Positions 52,882 to 61,486 of a DNA stretch of 64,000 nucleotides are shown piece after piece. Location of the stretch: positions 2,046,001-2,110,000 of the forward strand of contig NZ_CP019431.1 in the NCBI RefSeq assembly GCF_009866765.1, in the 5' to 3' direction. The stretch comes from Pseudomonas sp. S35. GTDB taxonomy: Bacteria > Pseudomonadota > Gammaproteobacteria > Pseudomonadales > Pseudomonadaceae. The notes below the pieces were generated by a model. It was not told the origin of the DNA, searched no databases, and saw only the letters and a program-made list of their open reading frames with translations. Numbering within the stretch: the first letter of the stretch is position 1; each line of letters begins with the position of its first letter. Position numbers and translations under genes: made by a program.

Positions 52882-54053
52882 AATTGACGCTCCCGTGCAG
52901 GTGAAAAATCATTAACATTGCGCCCTAAAGATAAGGCGTATAGCTCTTCTCCTAGAAGCCCTCTTGCGACCTGTCCACGAAGCACATCCGTGGTGCCATC
53001 TGCGATCCGGAGTCCTAACAGATCTCGTAATGTCTTCTCCAGATTCGCCTCAGACGAATAGCCAAATGCTCCATGTGCAAGCATGCCCCATTGAACTGCT
53101 GCAATTGCCGCTTCTACGCTCTCTGCTTTAGCCATGGCTGCATCGACATAACTATATTGTTTCTGCTCTATGCGATGAGCGGTGCTCTGAATCAGAAGCC
53201 AGGCCATGTGCAGCCGCGAGGCATGCTTTGCATACTCTTGCTGAAGATGTGTAAAACGCCCAATTTTTCCTGAGAATGCGTAGCGGTTTTGCAATCTATT
53301 TTTTGCGTCATTCAATGCCCCTTGCGCTGCGCCTATTGCAGCAGCAGCCATTGCGCAACGCCAAAAAGAAAAATGAATGGAAAAAATAGTAAATCCCTGA
53401 CCCTCGCCGCCAATTCTATTGTTGACCGGAACCGAAATATTGTTCAGGTCAAGTTGGCCCCAGGATATTCCCCGAAGCCCCATGGCCTCTATGTCAGTTA
53501 CCTCAATTGCCGAATCGGATCGATTGATCAAGAATGCTGTTAGGCCTTGCTCCAAGCCAACAACATTTGCGAACACGATATAAATATCTGCTTGGCGAAG
53601 TCGGGCCACGTACTTCTTTTGGCCGCTAATCTCATACCGATCATTTTTGCGTACTGCAGTCGTTTTAATGGAATGCAAATCAGTTCCTCCGCCATCTTCT
53701 GTGATGCATATGGCCGCGAAGCTTTTTGAGCTTGCAATACTTTCGAGTTGGTTTTTGAACTGATTCGTTTTTTTTGATGCAAGAAAGACTCGTCCATGTC
53801 CAAGCCCGGGGGCGTCACGTAAATCCAGGCTCACACTCCCAAAAAATCTAAAAACATCCATAAGCCTAGGAATGTTTAATGGTGCGTTTTGACCTGATTT
53901 CTCCCATTTGTAGTCCAAGGAGGCAAGCTCAGGCACTGAATTCCTCCATGCTAGTGGATCGTGCAAGCATCCTTTGCCTTTCCACTGTTGAAGGTTGGAC
54001 GTTATTTTGCTGCTGATTGCACTGCCCAAGAATTTCGGAATCGTGATGTTCAT
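52875..54053 (-). CDS. Acyl-CoA dehydrogenase-family flavoenzyme
   Basis: 392 residues from the ATG at 54053 (MNITIPKFLGSAISSKI); the frame extends upstream to 54143 without similarity. Core features are AAICITEDGGGTDLHSIKTTAV (flavin/substrate loop, TE.G.G.D), ISGQKKYVARLRQADIYIVFA, and the C-terminal helices with MLAHGAFGYSSEANLEKTLRDLLGLRIADGTTDVLRGQVARGLLG (GTxDVLR is the FAD-binding signature). The usual catalytic Glu is not obvious at its expected spot. Such proteins in small-molecule clusters oxidise acyl thioesters or aminoacyl groups. AT-rich; first gene of the five-gene operon. Substrate unknown. Confidence 0.87.
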   Translation of the reverse strand: MNITIPKFLGSAISSKITSNLQQWKGKGCLHDPLAWRNSVPELASLDYKWEKSGQNAPLNIPRLMDVFRFFGSVSLDLRDAPGLGHGRVFLASKKTNQFKNQLESIASSKSFAAICITEDGGGTDLHSIKTTAVRKNDRYEISGQKKYVARLRQADIYIVFANVVGLEQGLTAFLINRSDSAIEVTDIEAMGLRGISWGQLDLNNISVPVNNRIGGEGQGFTIFSIHFSFWRCAMAAAAIGAAQGALNDAKNRLQNRYAFSGKIGRFTHLQQEYAKHASRLHMAWLLIQSTAHRIEQKQYSYVDAAMAKAESVEAAIAAVQWGMLAHGAFGYSSEANLEKTLRDLLGLRIADGTTDVLRGQVARGLLGEELYALSLGRNVNDFSPARERQLW

Positions 54054-54267
54054 GATTACTCTATCCAAATTAAGCAATGAAAACACCGCATGATTGGGGT
54101 TGATGTATTTAAGGCATTTGCGGTAACGATACTTCCAAAACATATTGAATCGACTGCTGCCAGCCTATACGCAACTGTTCATGTCATTGTGGCCTTTTTG
54201 GTCTTTATTGGCGCTGTTTTGGTCTTAATGATTCCGCGGGTGCCGGTATGGAATCGTTCGGCGACAG

Positions 54268-54486
54268 TTATGCTCTGCGTAATCGCCTAGACAGGATCAT
54301 GTCGGCAAGCGAAAGGCGTTTGTGGTGCGCCCGCAGGGAGGCCATGAGATCGGAACACGTTCGTTCCACGGGGTTCACCGCTATCCCGTTGTTTTTAGTA
54401 ATATAATAAACAGTTAGATTGTAATTGCTTAATACGAGTTTGAGAATGAACGTGTCTTCACCGTGGATACACGCAAATGAACTCAA
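54268..54486 (-). pseudogene. Remnant of an MmyB-type regulator, with shared promoter
   Basis: The frame reads SDLMASLRAHHKRLSLADMILSRRLRR, recognisably the first 25 residues of an MmyB-family regulator (compare KELAEFLRSRRERLAPSEVGL at 32524), then stops before the helix-turn-helix. Upstream codons NYNLTVYYIT parallel YYNLTVYTVT of the 32431 frame because both lie in the conserved promoter. The rest of the gene has been lost, apparently where the acyl-CoA dehydrogenase operon begins. Confidence 0.6.
54393..54432 (-). promoter_or_regulatory. Promoter/operator, copy 2
   Basis: On the minus strand, TTACAATCTAACTGTTTAT followed by TTACTAAAA. It matches 34 of about 40 positions of the block at 32450-32488, and also directs transcription toward a (now broken) MmyB-type gene. 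It may today read into the acyl-CoA dehydrogenase operon 340 bp downstream. Confidence 0.6.
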
Positions 54487-55076
54487 ATTCGTGCGTTTCG
54501 ACGCCGCTCTTGCGCCCCGTCAATGGGCCGGCATGGCCAGCTTTGTCTGTGCTGCTGTTGTCTGGTTTCGTCACGACTCTTGATCTTTTCGTGGTCAGTG
54601 TCGCCACTCCCAACATGCAGGTCGGGCTGCGAGCGAGATTCGCGCAAATCGGTTCAATCGTGGCTGGCTACGAACTGGCCTTCGGCGTCTTGCTGGTCAT
54701 CGGAGGTCGGCTTGGCGACCTGTTCGGTCGCCGCCGGTTCTTCGTTGCCGGCCTGGCCGGTTTCACGCTTTCATCGGCCTGGTGCGGGCTGGCACCCAAT
54801 GCCGGCTTCCTGATCGCCGCACGGGTGTTGCAGGGGCTGACGGTCACCTTGTTGTTCCCGAAAGCTTGTGCCGTCATCCGTGTCAACGTCGGCGGCGACG
54901 ACAGCCGCCGCGCCTTCGGCCTCTTCGGCTCTGCACTTACGGGCGATGACGCAGCAGCGCGAACGTGCGGCTACTCCTCCGCCTCCGTGATGAGGATGGT
55001 CTACAACCTGGGGGCCGCCCTGCTGGTCTGCGTGCTGTTGCTGATGCTAGCAAAAGCACAGCGGTCGGCAGGCTGA
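54477..55076 (+). pseudogene. MFS (DHA2-type) transporter with internal deletion
   Basis: 199 codons. The first ~150 residues are the N-terminal four to five helices of a DHA2 transporter (LSGFVTTLDLFVVSVATPNMQVGLRA; RVLQGLTVTLLFPKACAVI). After RRAFGLFGSALTGDD the text jumps to MVYNLGAALLVCVLLLMLAKAQ, a single terminal helix. About eight to nine central helices are missing with the frame kept open, so the product cannot be a working transporter. GC-rich, unlike the operon to its left. A LysR gene follows 16 bp downstream. Confidence 0.7.
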
Positions 55077-55092
55077 GGCGGAGCGGCACGCG

Positions 55093-56016
55093 ATGGAGCT
55101 CCGGCATCTTCGTTGCTTCTTGGCTGTGGCCGAGGAACTCCATTTCGCGCGTGCAGCCGAACGGCTGCACATCGACCAGTCCCCACTGTCGCGCACGATC
55201 AAGGAACTGGAGGATGATCTGGGTGCACCGTTATTTGCGCGCACCACGCGCAGCACCCGACTGACCCAGGCCGGCAAGCTGTTTCTCGAACATGTGCCGC
55301 GCGTGTTCGCCGCACTGGACCAAGCCCGCGCTAGCGTGCGCGCGGCCGCAGCGGGCTATGAGGGTCAGTTGCGTATTGCGCTGTCCAATGGTATCGCCCC
55401 AGCATGCTTGTCCTCCCTCATGGTGCTGTGCCGACAAGAAGACCCGGAGATCGCCATCTACTTCGATGAAGTCCCGCTCATCCAGCAGATCAAGGGCTTG
55501 CACGATGATCTGTACGACGTGGGGTTCGCGCAGTCCGCAGATGTCGGCGACGGTATTGCTGCCGAGCCGGCCTGGCGCGATCCGCTGGTGGTTGCGATCG
55601 CGGCGGGTCATCCCTTGCTGGCGCATGCGCAAATTCCCCTGGAGGAGGTAGTGCGTTATCCGTTAGTGATGGGCGACCCCCAGGCGTGCGAAGGCTACAA
55701 CCACCAGATCGAACAGATACTGCGTGCGCTGGACAAGGACCTACTGGTGTCCAAACGGGTGATGTCCTTCGACTTGATGATGGCGCTGGTGGCGGCCGGG
55801 TTCGCCCTGGCGTTGGTGGGTGCCTCGCAGATAGTCGCCACCCGCGAGTCCAACATCGTTGCGCGACCACTGGCCGGTGGTTCGCTGATGCTCACGACCT
55901 ACCTCCTAAGGCGGGCTACCGATTCATCGGAGGCACTGGACCGTTTTGTTGCCCGCGTCGGTAGACTGAAAGTCCATACCAGTGAGTTCACTCGGGCTAT
56001 CTGGGCATGTCGCTAA
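55093..56016 (+). CDS. LysR-family transcriptional regulator
   Basis: 307 residues. HTH MELRHLRCFLAVAEELHFARAAERLHIDQSPLSRTIKELE is almost the same as in the LysR gene at 24914, and the effector domains align throughout (DPEIAIYFDEVPLIQQIKGLHDDLYDVGF). It may once have controlled the neighbouring deleted transporter. Its 3' end overlaps the convergent DsbA-like gene by 20 bp, marking the right edge of the cargo island where it joins the transfer cluster. Confidence 0.9.
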   Translation: MELRHLRCFLAVAEELHFARAAERLHIDQSPLSRTIKELEDDLGAPLFARTTRSTRLTQAGKLFLEHVPRVFAALDQARASVRAAAAGYEGQLRIALSNGIAPACLSSLMVLCRQEDPEIAIYFDEVPLIQQIKGLHDDLYDVGFAQSADVGDGIAAEPAWRDPLVVAIAAGHPLLAHAQIPLEEVVRYPLVMGDPQACEGYNHQIEQILRALDKDLLVSKRVMSFDLMMALVAAGFALALVGASQIVATRESNIVARPLAGGSLMLTTYLLRRATDSSEALDRFVARVGRLKVHTSEFTRAIWACR

Positions 56017-56761
56017 CAGTATCGGCAGGGTTCTCGGGGATGGCATTGGAGGCCGGGCCGTCAGCCGACAACATGTCCATGGCCGAGAGCAGGGAATCGC
56101 CCTCGACCGGCCCCTGCAGCAGGATTGCCTGACCGGTCTGGCGATCGTGCAGCCGGACCGACGGCGTGGCGGTTACGCCGCTCTTCGTGGCTTCGGCGGC
56201 CTGAGCGCGGATCGCTGCCTCGGGCCGCTCGCTCGCCAGGCATTGCTCCATGGCTGGCGTGAGGCCGGGATAGCGCAGGCCGTCGGGCAGGCCTTGGCCG
56301 TCGCTGCTCGTATGGGCATAGACCCATTCGACGGCCTGCCAGAAGGCAGCATGCCCACCCGACTCAGCGGCGCATTCCGCAAGACGTGCTTCGGTTGAGG
56401 CAGCTGGTTCGTGCGCGGCCAGTGGCATGTGGTGCCATCGCAAGGCCACGTCCGCGTTGTCGCCCACCCAGCGCTTCAGCAACGGGAAGTAGGACCGGCA
56501 GAATGGGCACTCGAGGTCCGCATAGAGCGTCAGCGTGAAACGGCCCTCGGGGTTGCCCAACTGCCAGGGAGGCCCAGCCACCTGTGCAGTATTGAACGGC
56601 ACGGGCGACTGCGGCGTGGATTCGCCGGACGACCTGGACCAGAGCCAGATCAGCAGTAGCGCGAGCAGCGCAGCGGCCAAGCCCCAGAGCCAGCGAGTCC
56701 GCGAGCGCCTGCGGCGGAACGCCTGCACCTGGATCGGAATGGAAGGACGGTTGGGCGTCAT
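55997..56761 (-). CDS. DsbA/DsbG-like thioredoxin-fold protein of the ICE
   Basis: 254 residues. A basic N-terminus and one membrane helix (LWGLAAALLALLLIWLW, about 24-40) anchor it with the catalytic domain in the periplasm. Active site CPFC (LTLYADLECPFCRSYFPLL, about residues 79-97) and the cis-Pro region GVTATPSVRL are present. It likely forms or isomerises disulfides in the cysteine-rich transfer proteins (TIGR03755/56). 15 bp downstream of the VirB4-like gene, same strand. Confidence 0.9.
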   Translation of the reverse strand: MTPNRPSIPIQVQAFRRRRSRTRWLWGLAAALLALLLIWLWSRSSGESTPQSPVPFNTAQVAGPPWQLGNPEGRFTLTLYADLECPFCRSYFPLLKRWVGDNADVALRWHHMPLAAHEPAASTEARLAECAAESGGHAAFWQAVEWVYAHTSSDGQGLPDGLRYPGLTPAMEQCLASERPEAAIRAQAAEATKSGVTATPSVRLHDRQTGQAILLQGPVEGDSLLSAMDMLSADGPASNAIPENPADTVSDMPR

Positions 56762-56776
56762 GGCTTTCTCCGGTGG

Positions 56777-59641
56777 CTATTGCGGCAGGTCCAGGGCCGG
56801 CGACTCGATGCCGCGCGCCTGGTCGATCTTCTCGGCCACCTTGAAGGCGGCGTGCAACTCGCTGATGCCGAACTGCTGCATGAGTTGGTAGCGCTCGGCT
56901 TTTTCCTCGGGTTCGGTTTGCGCGAGCGCGAGGTAGAGACTCGGTGGCACGGCCCGGAAAAGCACTTCCATCGACTTCGACAGAATGACGCCTTCGGTGA
57001 ACTTGCCGGCCTCTTTCCTGGCGGACAGCATCAATGCCTTCTGCGCGGGCGAGAGTTCACGGAAGCGCGCAATCTTCTCCACCTCGTCCGGCGGCATCGA
57101 CAGGCAGATCCACCACTCGATCATGTTGAGCATGGGTTCTGCGGCACGGGGTAGATCGTCAATGTTCTGCGTCGCGAGCCAGAACCACGCGCCCAACTTG
57201 CGCCACATCTTCGTAATCTTCACGACGTAAGGCGCGAGCAGCGGGTTCTTCGTGATGACGTGGCCTTCATCGGTCACGTTGATGATCGGCCGCCCGAGGT
57301 ATTGGTCGCGCTCGGCGATGTTGTTGACGGTGCTGATGAGGCTGATGTACGCGATCGACAACTGCGCGTTGTAGCCTTCGCGGGCGTAGGTTGCGAGATC
57401 GACCAGCGTGATGTCGGCCTCGGGCCACGGCGTACCGGGCCGATCGAACATCTCGCCGTCGGTGCCCTGGCAGAACATGTCCATGGCGTCGGCCATTTCC
57501 AGTAGGCGCACGCGCCGCATTTCCGGGAGCGTGGCGTCGCTGCCGCGTGCGCGCAGCGCGTCCCGTACGTCGCGCGTAAGTACCGTGCGCTCCTCGCCAA
57601 CGCAGCTTTCAGCCGCATCGAGGATGCACTGGCGGATCAGCGAGCGGTCCGCCCGCGTCATTCGTGCCTCCTCTTTGTCCTCGCCGCCGGTGATCATGAG
57701 GCGCGCGGTGATTTCCAGTTCGCCGAGCACGTCGCGCTGCTCGTCTGCCTCTATGGCGTCCTGTGGTTGTTCCTCGTCCAGCGCATCTGCATCGAGCGTC
57801 TGCATGTCGCTCGGCGTCTCGATCAGTCGGCGTGCGTCAGCAAAGGGAGCCAGGCTCACGCCCACCCCGGGCGCGAGCTTGACGCGGTGGACCGTCAGGC
57901 CGAGCTTGCGCGCGAACTCGGCGAACAGCCCGAAGCTGTTGCCAGCCTCCACGATGAACAGGCGCGGGCGGTAGATCGCCGTGACCTGGTTCAGCAGATT
58001 GTTGAGCGTGGCCGACTTGCCCGAGCCCGTCGGCCCGAACAGGAAGAGGTGGGCATTCATCTGCCTGTCCAACCTGTTGAGGGGGTCGAAGGTGATCGGC
58101 CCGCCGCCGCGATTGAACATCGTGATGCCGGGATGCCCTGTGCCCTGGCTGCGCCCCCACACCGGCGATAGGTTCGCGGCATGCTGTGCGAACATCAGTT
58201 GCGTGTACCACTTCTTCCGGTCCAGGCCAGGGTTGTAGCAACACGGCAGCCAGCGCAGATAGCTGTTGAGCGGCGCCACCTCGTCGTCCTCGCGCACCGG
58301 CTGCAGGCCGGCGTTGAGCATCACGTTCGCAAGATCGAGGCCGCGCCGGTCCAGTTCGGCTTCGTCGCGCCCGCGCAGATAGAACGCCAGGGTGCCTCTG
58401 TAGAGCTTGTGCGCGCTTCCGATCATCGAGCGCGCCTCATGCACGTCCTTGAGTGTTTGCTCGGACGCAAGAGTCTCGCCCACAGCCTTTCTCGCCAGGT
58501 GGTTCAGTTCTGATTCGAGGACGTCCTGCGGCGTGGCGACCATCGTCAGGCACATCAGCGTGTCTTCGGGCATCTGGTCGAACAGCGTGTTGATCGCATC
58601 GCCCTTGCGGGTCTCGCCGGTCAGGTGTCCCGTGCCCGGTGGCATGCGAAGCCGGTCAGTGACTAGCACGCGGTGCGGCATCCCGTCGAAATACCAAGCG
58701 CCTTGCGCGACATCGGAACGTGGTTGCCCAAAGAACAGCCGGTGGCTGAAATCCCGTCCGCTCGCCAGTTCGATCTCGCCGTCCTCAGCTTCGTCGGGGT
58801 ACCGCGCCAGCGCGTAGAAGCGCTCGCGGTCCTCGGCACCTGGCCCAAGCAACTCGGGATTCGGGTTGAACCACCGCAGTAGCCAGTCGTGAACGTCTGC
58901 TGCGACCATGCGCTGGGCCTGGATGCCAGCGTTCGCCAGTCCTCCGCACAGGCGGTCGCAGACGATGTTGAGCATCTGCTCCGGCGTCTGGCCACGGCGG
59001 CTCGCCTGCCCGGTGGAACGGCGATAGACCACCATCCGCACACGCCGGGTCTGGCCGCGCCAGCGCAGCCGCGTGACCACAGTGTCCTCGAACAGGCCGC
59101 CCGGCTTGGCTACCGCGCGCAGGTGATGGCCGAAGAAGCGCAGATAGAACTCGGTGAAAGCCGTATCGCGGGCGCGCGGCCGCACGTAGTCGCGCAGGGT
59201 CTGCATGTATTGGTCGAAGCTGGGCTCGTCCTGAGCGTAGAGCTGGAGCACCCAGGGGTTCTCATCCAGTTCATCAAAGCTGTCCTGAAGCGCATTCTCC
59301 AAAGCGTCGCGGGCGTGGGCGAGCCAGCCGGGCTCCCGGCCCTCGGTGCCCAGCGGCACCAGTTCGAAGAAGGCGGCCACGGATTGGCCGTCCTCCAGCA
59401 GCATCGACTTCGACTCAGGCAGGAACTCCACCCAGGGCAGCAGTTCCACAAAGGACGGCGCAACGTCGTACAGCGCCTGCTCGTCGGCGGCGGTCGCCGG
59501 CCTGTGACCCTGGACCGCTGCACCGGGTTCGGGCAGGCCAGCTCGATGCAAGGCCTCGACGTGGCGCAGCCAGCCGTCAGGCTGCTCGTCGTTTCGGTTT
59601 GCTGCGGCGGCCAGCTTGAGCCAGGGGAGCTTCCAACGCAT
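56777..59641 (-). CDS. VirB4-like conjugation ATPase, TIGR03744/PFL_4706 family
   Basis: 954 residues. The N-terminal third is the TraC/VirB4 assembly domain; Walker A GPTGSGKSATLNNLL is at about residue 535; Walker B-type IINVTDEGHVI at about 790; then WFWLATQNIDDLPRAAEP (arginine/glutamine finger area). It energises pilus assembly and substrate transfer at the inner membrane. Start codon shares one base with the upstream lipoprotein stop (TGATG). Size matches the family. Confidence 0.96.
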   Translation of the reverse strand: MRWKLPWLKLAAAANRNDEQPDGWLRHVEALHRAGLPEPGAAVQGHRPATAADEQALYDVAPSFVELLPWVEFLPESKSMLLEDGQSVAAFFELVPLGTEGREPGWLAHARDALENALQDSFDELDENPWVLQLYAQDEPSFDQYMQTLRDYVRPRARDTAFTEFYLRFFGHHLRAVAKPGGLFEDTVVTRLRWRGQTRRVRMVVYRRSTGQASRRGQTPEQMLNIVCDRLCGGLANAGIQAQRMVAADVHDWLLRWFNPNPELLGPGAEDRERFYALARYPDEAEDGEIELASGRDFSHRLFFGQPRSDVAQGAWYFDGMPHRVLVTDRLRMPPGTGHLTGETRKGDAINTLFDQMPEDTLMCLTMVATPQDVLESELNHLARKAVGETLASEQTLKDVHEARSMIGSAHKLYRGTLAFYLRGRDEAELDRRGLDLANVMLNAGLQPVREDDEVAPLNSYLRWLPCCYNPGLDRKKWYTQLMFAQHAANLSPVWGRSQGTGHPGITMFNRGGGPITFDPLNRLDRQMNAHLFLFGPTGSGKSATLNNLLNQVTAIYRPRLFIVEAGNSFGLFAEFARKLGLTVHRVKLAPGVGVSLAPFADARRLIETPSDMQTLDADALDEEQPQDAIEADEQRDVLGELEITARLMITGGEDKEEARMTRADRSLIRQCILDAAESCVGEERTVLTRDVRDALRARGSDATLPEMRRVRLLEMADAMDMFCQGTDGEMFDRPGTPWPEADITLVDLATYAREGYNAQLSIAYISLISTVNNIAERDQYLGRPIINVTDEGHVITKNPLLAPYVVKITKMWRKLGAWFWLATQNIDDLPRAAEPMLNMIEWWICLSMPPDEVEKIARFRELSPAQKALMLSARKEAGKFTEGVILSKSMEVLFRAVPPSLYLALAQTEPEEKAERYQLMQQFGISELHAAFKVAEKIDQARGIESPALDLPQ

Positions 59642-60084
59642 CAGTAGTCCTCCACACGCTCGCCCGGCATGGCGTACTGGATGCGCTGGTACAGGGGAAA
59701 CACGGTGCTGTAGCCGGGCACGGGCACGGGATCGGTCCCGGCGATGTGGGGGTACACGTACATCACGAGGTCGGGATTGGGCAGGCGCTGGAACTGGCGA
59801 TAGACCTCGTTGCGCGCCGTGCGGGTGTAGCGCATCTGCTCGGCGGGTGCGGCCTGCACGTCGGCGTCGGTCAGCGGCCGGCGCAGGCTCTGGCGCGCGT
59901 CGAGCAGCTGATGGCGCGCCACCTGGCCGGCACCACCAACCGCGCCGTCGCCGGTCTCCTGCTGCCAGATGTCCATCATCGAGCGGTCGCTATGGGTCAG
60001 CAGATCCTCCTTGCTGGTGGCGCAACCGCCCAGTAGCGCGAGGAGGAGGGCCAGCGTAACGCCCTTAGTCAAGTTCGAGAGCAT
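59641..60084 (-). CDS. Conjugative transfer lipoprotein, TIGR03751 family
   Basis: 147 residues from the ATG at 60084, inside the end of the upstream gene. Signal peptide with lipobox LLALLGGC (Cys21), then LPNPDLVMYVYPHIAGTDPVPVPGYSTVFPLYQRI, a family-typical segment. A VirB7/TraV-like outer membrane lipoprotein in role (inference). Confidence 0.9.
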   Translation of the reverse strand: MLSNLTKGVTLALLLALLGGCATSKEDLLTHSDRSMMDIWQQETGDGAVGGAGQVARHQLLDARQSLRRPLTDADVQAAPAEQMRYTRTARNEVYRQFQRLPNPDLVMYVYPHIAGTDPVPVPGYSTVFPLYQRIQYAMPGERVEDY

Positions 60085-61486
60085 GGTTTTCTCCTGCGCG
60101 GTGATCAACTTTGCGACCTTCGGGATCGAAGTCGATGGCGAGCGGCTTTTCGAGGTGGACGGCGACTTTGGCGCCGGGCTGGACATAGACGGCAGCGAAT
60201 GCCTGGCCGTACAGCTTGTTGACCCAGTTCGACATCTCCTGGACACCGCCCGCGAGAATCCGGCCGACCGCTTCCTGACCGCTGATGCCCACGGTGCCGA
60301 TGGAGCCGTCCGAGCCCACGTAGGACATCTGGCCACTGTCGCTTTGGATGAGCGAGGCCACGCCGGCGCCGGCTGCCGTGATGAGGGCTTGCGAGCCGAG
60401 GTACTGCTGCGCATTGCTGCTCCGCTCTCCGCTGACGCACGGGATGCCGTAGGGATCGCTGATCCAGCCCAGCCCCCCACTTTGAGCGTTCTGCTGCTGG
60501 TTGTTCTGCTGATTGCCGTCGCGGTCCTCGGGGATCGTGCGGATGGTCCCGTCGTGGAATACGAAGGTGATGCTGCGCACCTGGCCGCGCACGCATGAAA
60601 GCGTCCAGTCCCCCGAAGCCGTGCCGCTGAAGACCGCACCGGCCACGTCAGGAATGTCGATGCCGTTGGCAGTGAGATTGTCGGGGCCGACGAGGACTTT
60701 GAAGGGGTAGGGATCGTTCACGGTTCCATCGATCGGGACGCGCCCAATCAGCGCCGTCATCGCCACCGACCCCATGAGCGTCGAGTTCGTCGGCACGGTA
60801 TAGACGGGCTTGGTGCTTTTGACCTGGGCGGCGCCTTCGCCCGCCTTCGGCACGGTTTCCGCCGTGGTGTTCAGCGTGCTCTGCGCCGGGCCGAAGCTCG
60901 TCGGGAAGCTCATGGCACTGCTGGACGAGCCGCGTCCCTCAGCCTTCTTCGCGTCGTCCGGATCTACCCAGCGCATGCCGCCTTCCATCCCGGCCTCGTC
61001 GCCCTCGCGCAGCCCCAGGCCCACGGGCAGATCGGTATGGCCGCTCGCGCGTCCGCCGATGCTGTCCAGTCGACGCTGCAGGTCGGCGAGCAGGCCCTCG
61101 GTCTGCTGGCGTTCACTGGTCGCCTGTTGCTGGTCGCGGCGCAGGTTGGAGCGCTCGGCCTCCAGCGCCGAGTTGATGCGCTGGTCGATCGAGTTCTCGC
61201 GCTGGCGCAGGCGCTGGTTTTCCTCGCGCTGGGACTTGTTGTCGGACAGCGCGGTCTGAAGTTCGGTACGCAGTTGCTTCACCTGGGCGACGAGCGTTGC
61301 CACCGTATCGCGCGGGGTATCGCCCGCAATGCCCAATGCCTTCATTTCTTCGGGCGTGAGCCGGCTACCCGTGTCGGCCTGGGACGGTGCCGACGACCCG
61401 CCGCCCGAGAACAGCCGAATGCCGACGAACAGTACCAGCAGGGCGACAGGAATCATCAGCCACTTCAGGAGTCCGTTACTGCGCAT
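60065..61486 (-). CDS. Conjugation protein, TIGR03752/PFL_4705 family (TraB/VirB10-like)
   Basis: 473 residues from the ATG at 61486 (MRSNGLLKWLMIPVALLVLF). One N-terminal membrane helix, a coiled coil at about residues 65-130 (LRQRENSIDQRINSALEAERSN), then a beta-rich domain with VYTVPTNSTLMGSVAMTALIGRVPIDG and a C-terminal barrel region with KVAVHLEKPLAIDFD. It spans the periplasm connecting inner and outer membrane parts. Overlaps both neighbours. Confidence 0.93.
   Translation of the reverse strand: MRSNGLLKWLMIPVALLVLFVGIRLFSGGGSSAPSQADTGSRLTPEEMKALGIAGDTPRDTVATLVAQVKQLRTELQTALSDNKSQREENQRLRQRENSIDQRINSALEAERSNLRRDQQQATSERQQTEGLLADLQRRLDSIGGRASGHTDLPVGLGLREGDEAGMEGGMRWVDPDDAKKAEGRGSSSSAMSFPTSFGPAQSTLNTTAETVPKAGEGAAQVKSTKPVYTVPTNSTLMGSVAMTALIGRVPIDGTVNDPYPFKVLVGPDNLTANGIDIPDVAGAVFSGTASGDWTLSCVRGQVRSITFVFHDGTIRTIPEDRDGNQQNNQQQNAQSGGLGWISDPYGIPCVSGERSSNAQQYLGSQALITAAGAGVASLIQSDSGQMSYVGSDGSIGTVGISGQEAVGRILAGGVQEMSNWVNKLYGQAFAAVYVQPGAKVAVHLEKPLAIDFDPEGRKVDHRAGENHALELD

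Noticed and set aside
54090..54290. 66-codon frame with a hydrophobic stretch
   Set aside because: Lies between the dehydrogenase start and the regulator remnant; no start signal, no family; hydrophobicity can arise by chance in AT-rich DNA.
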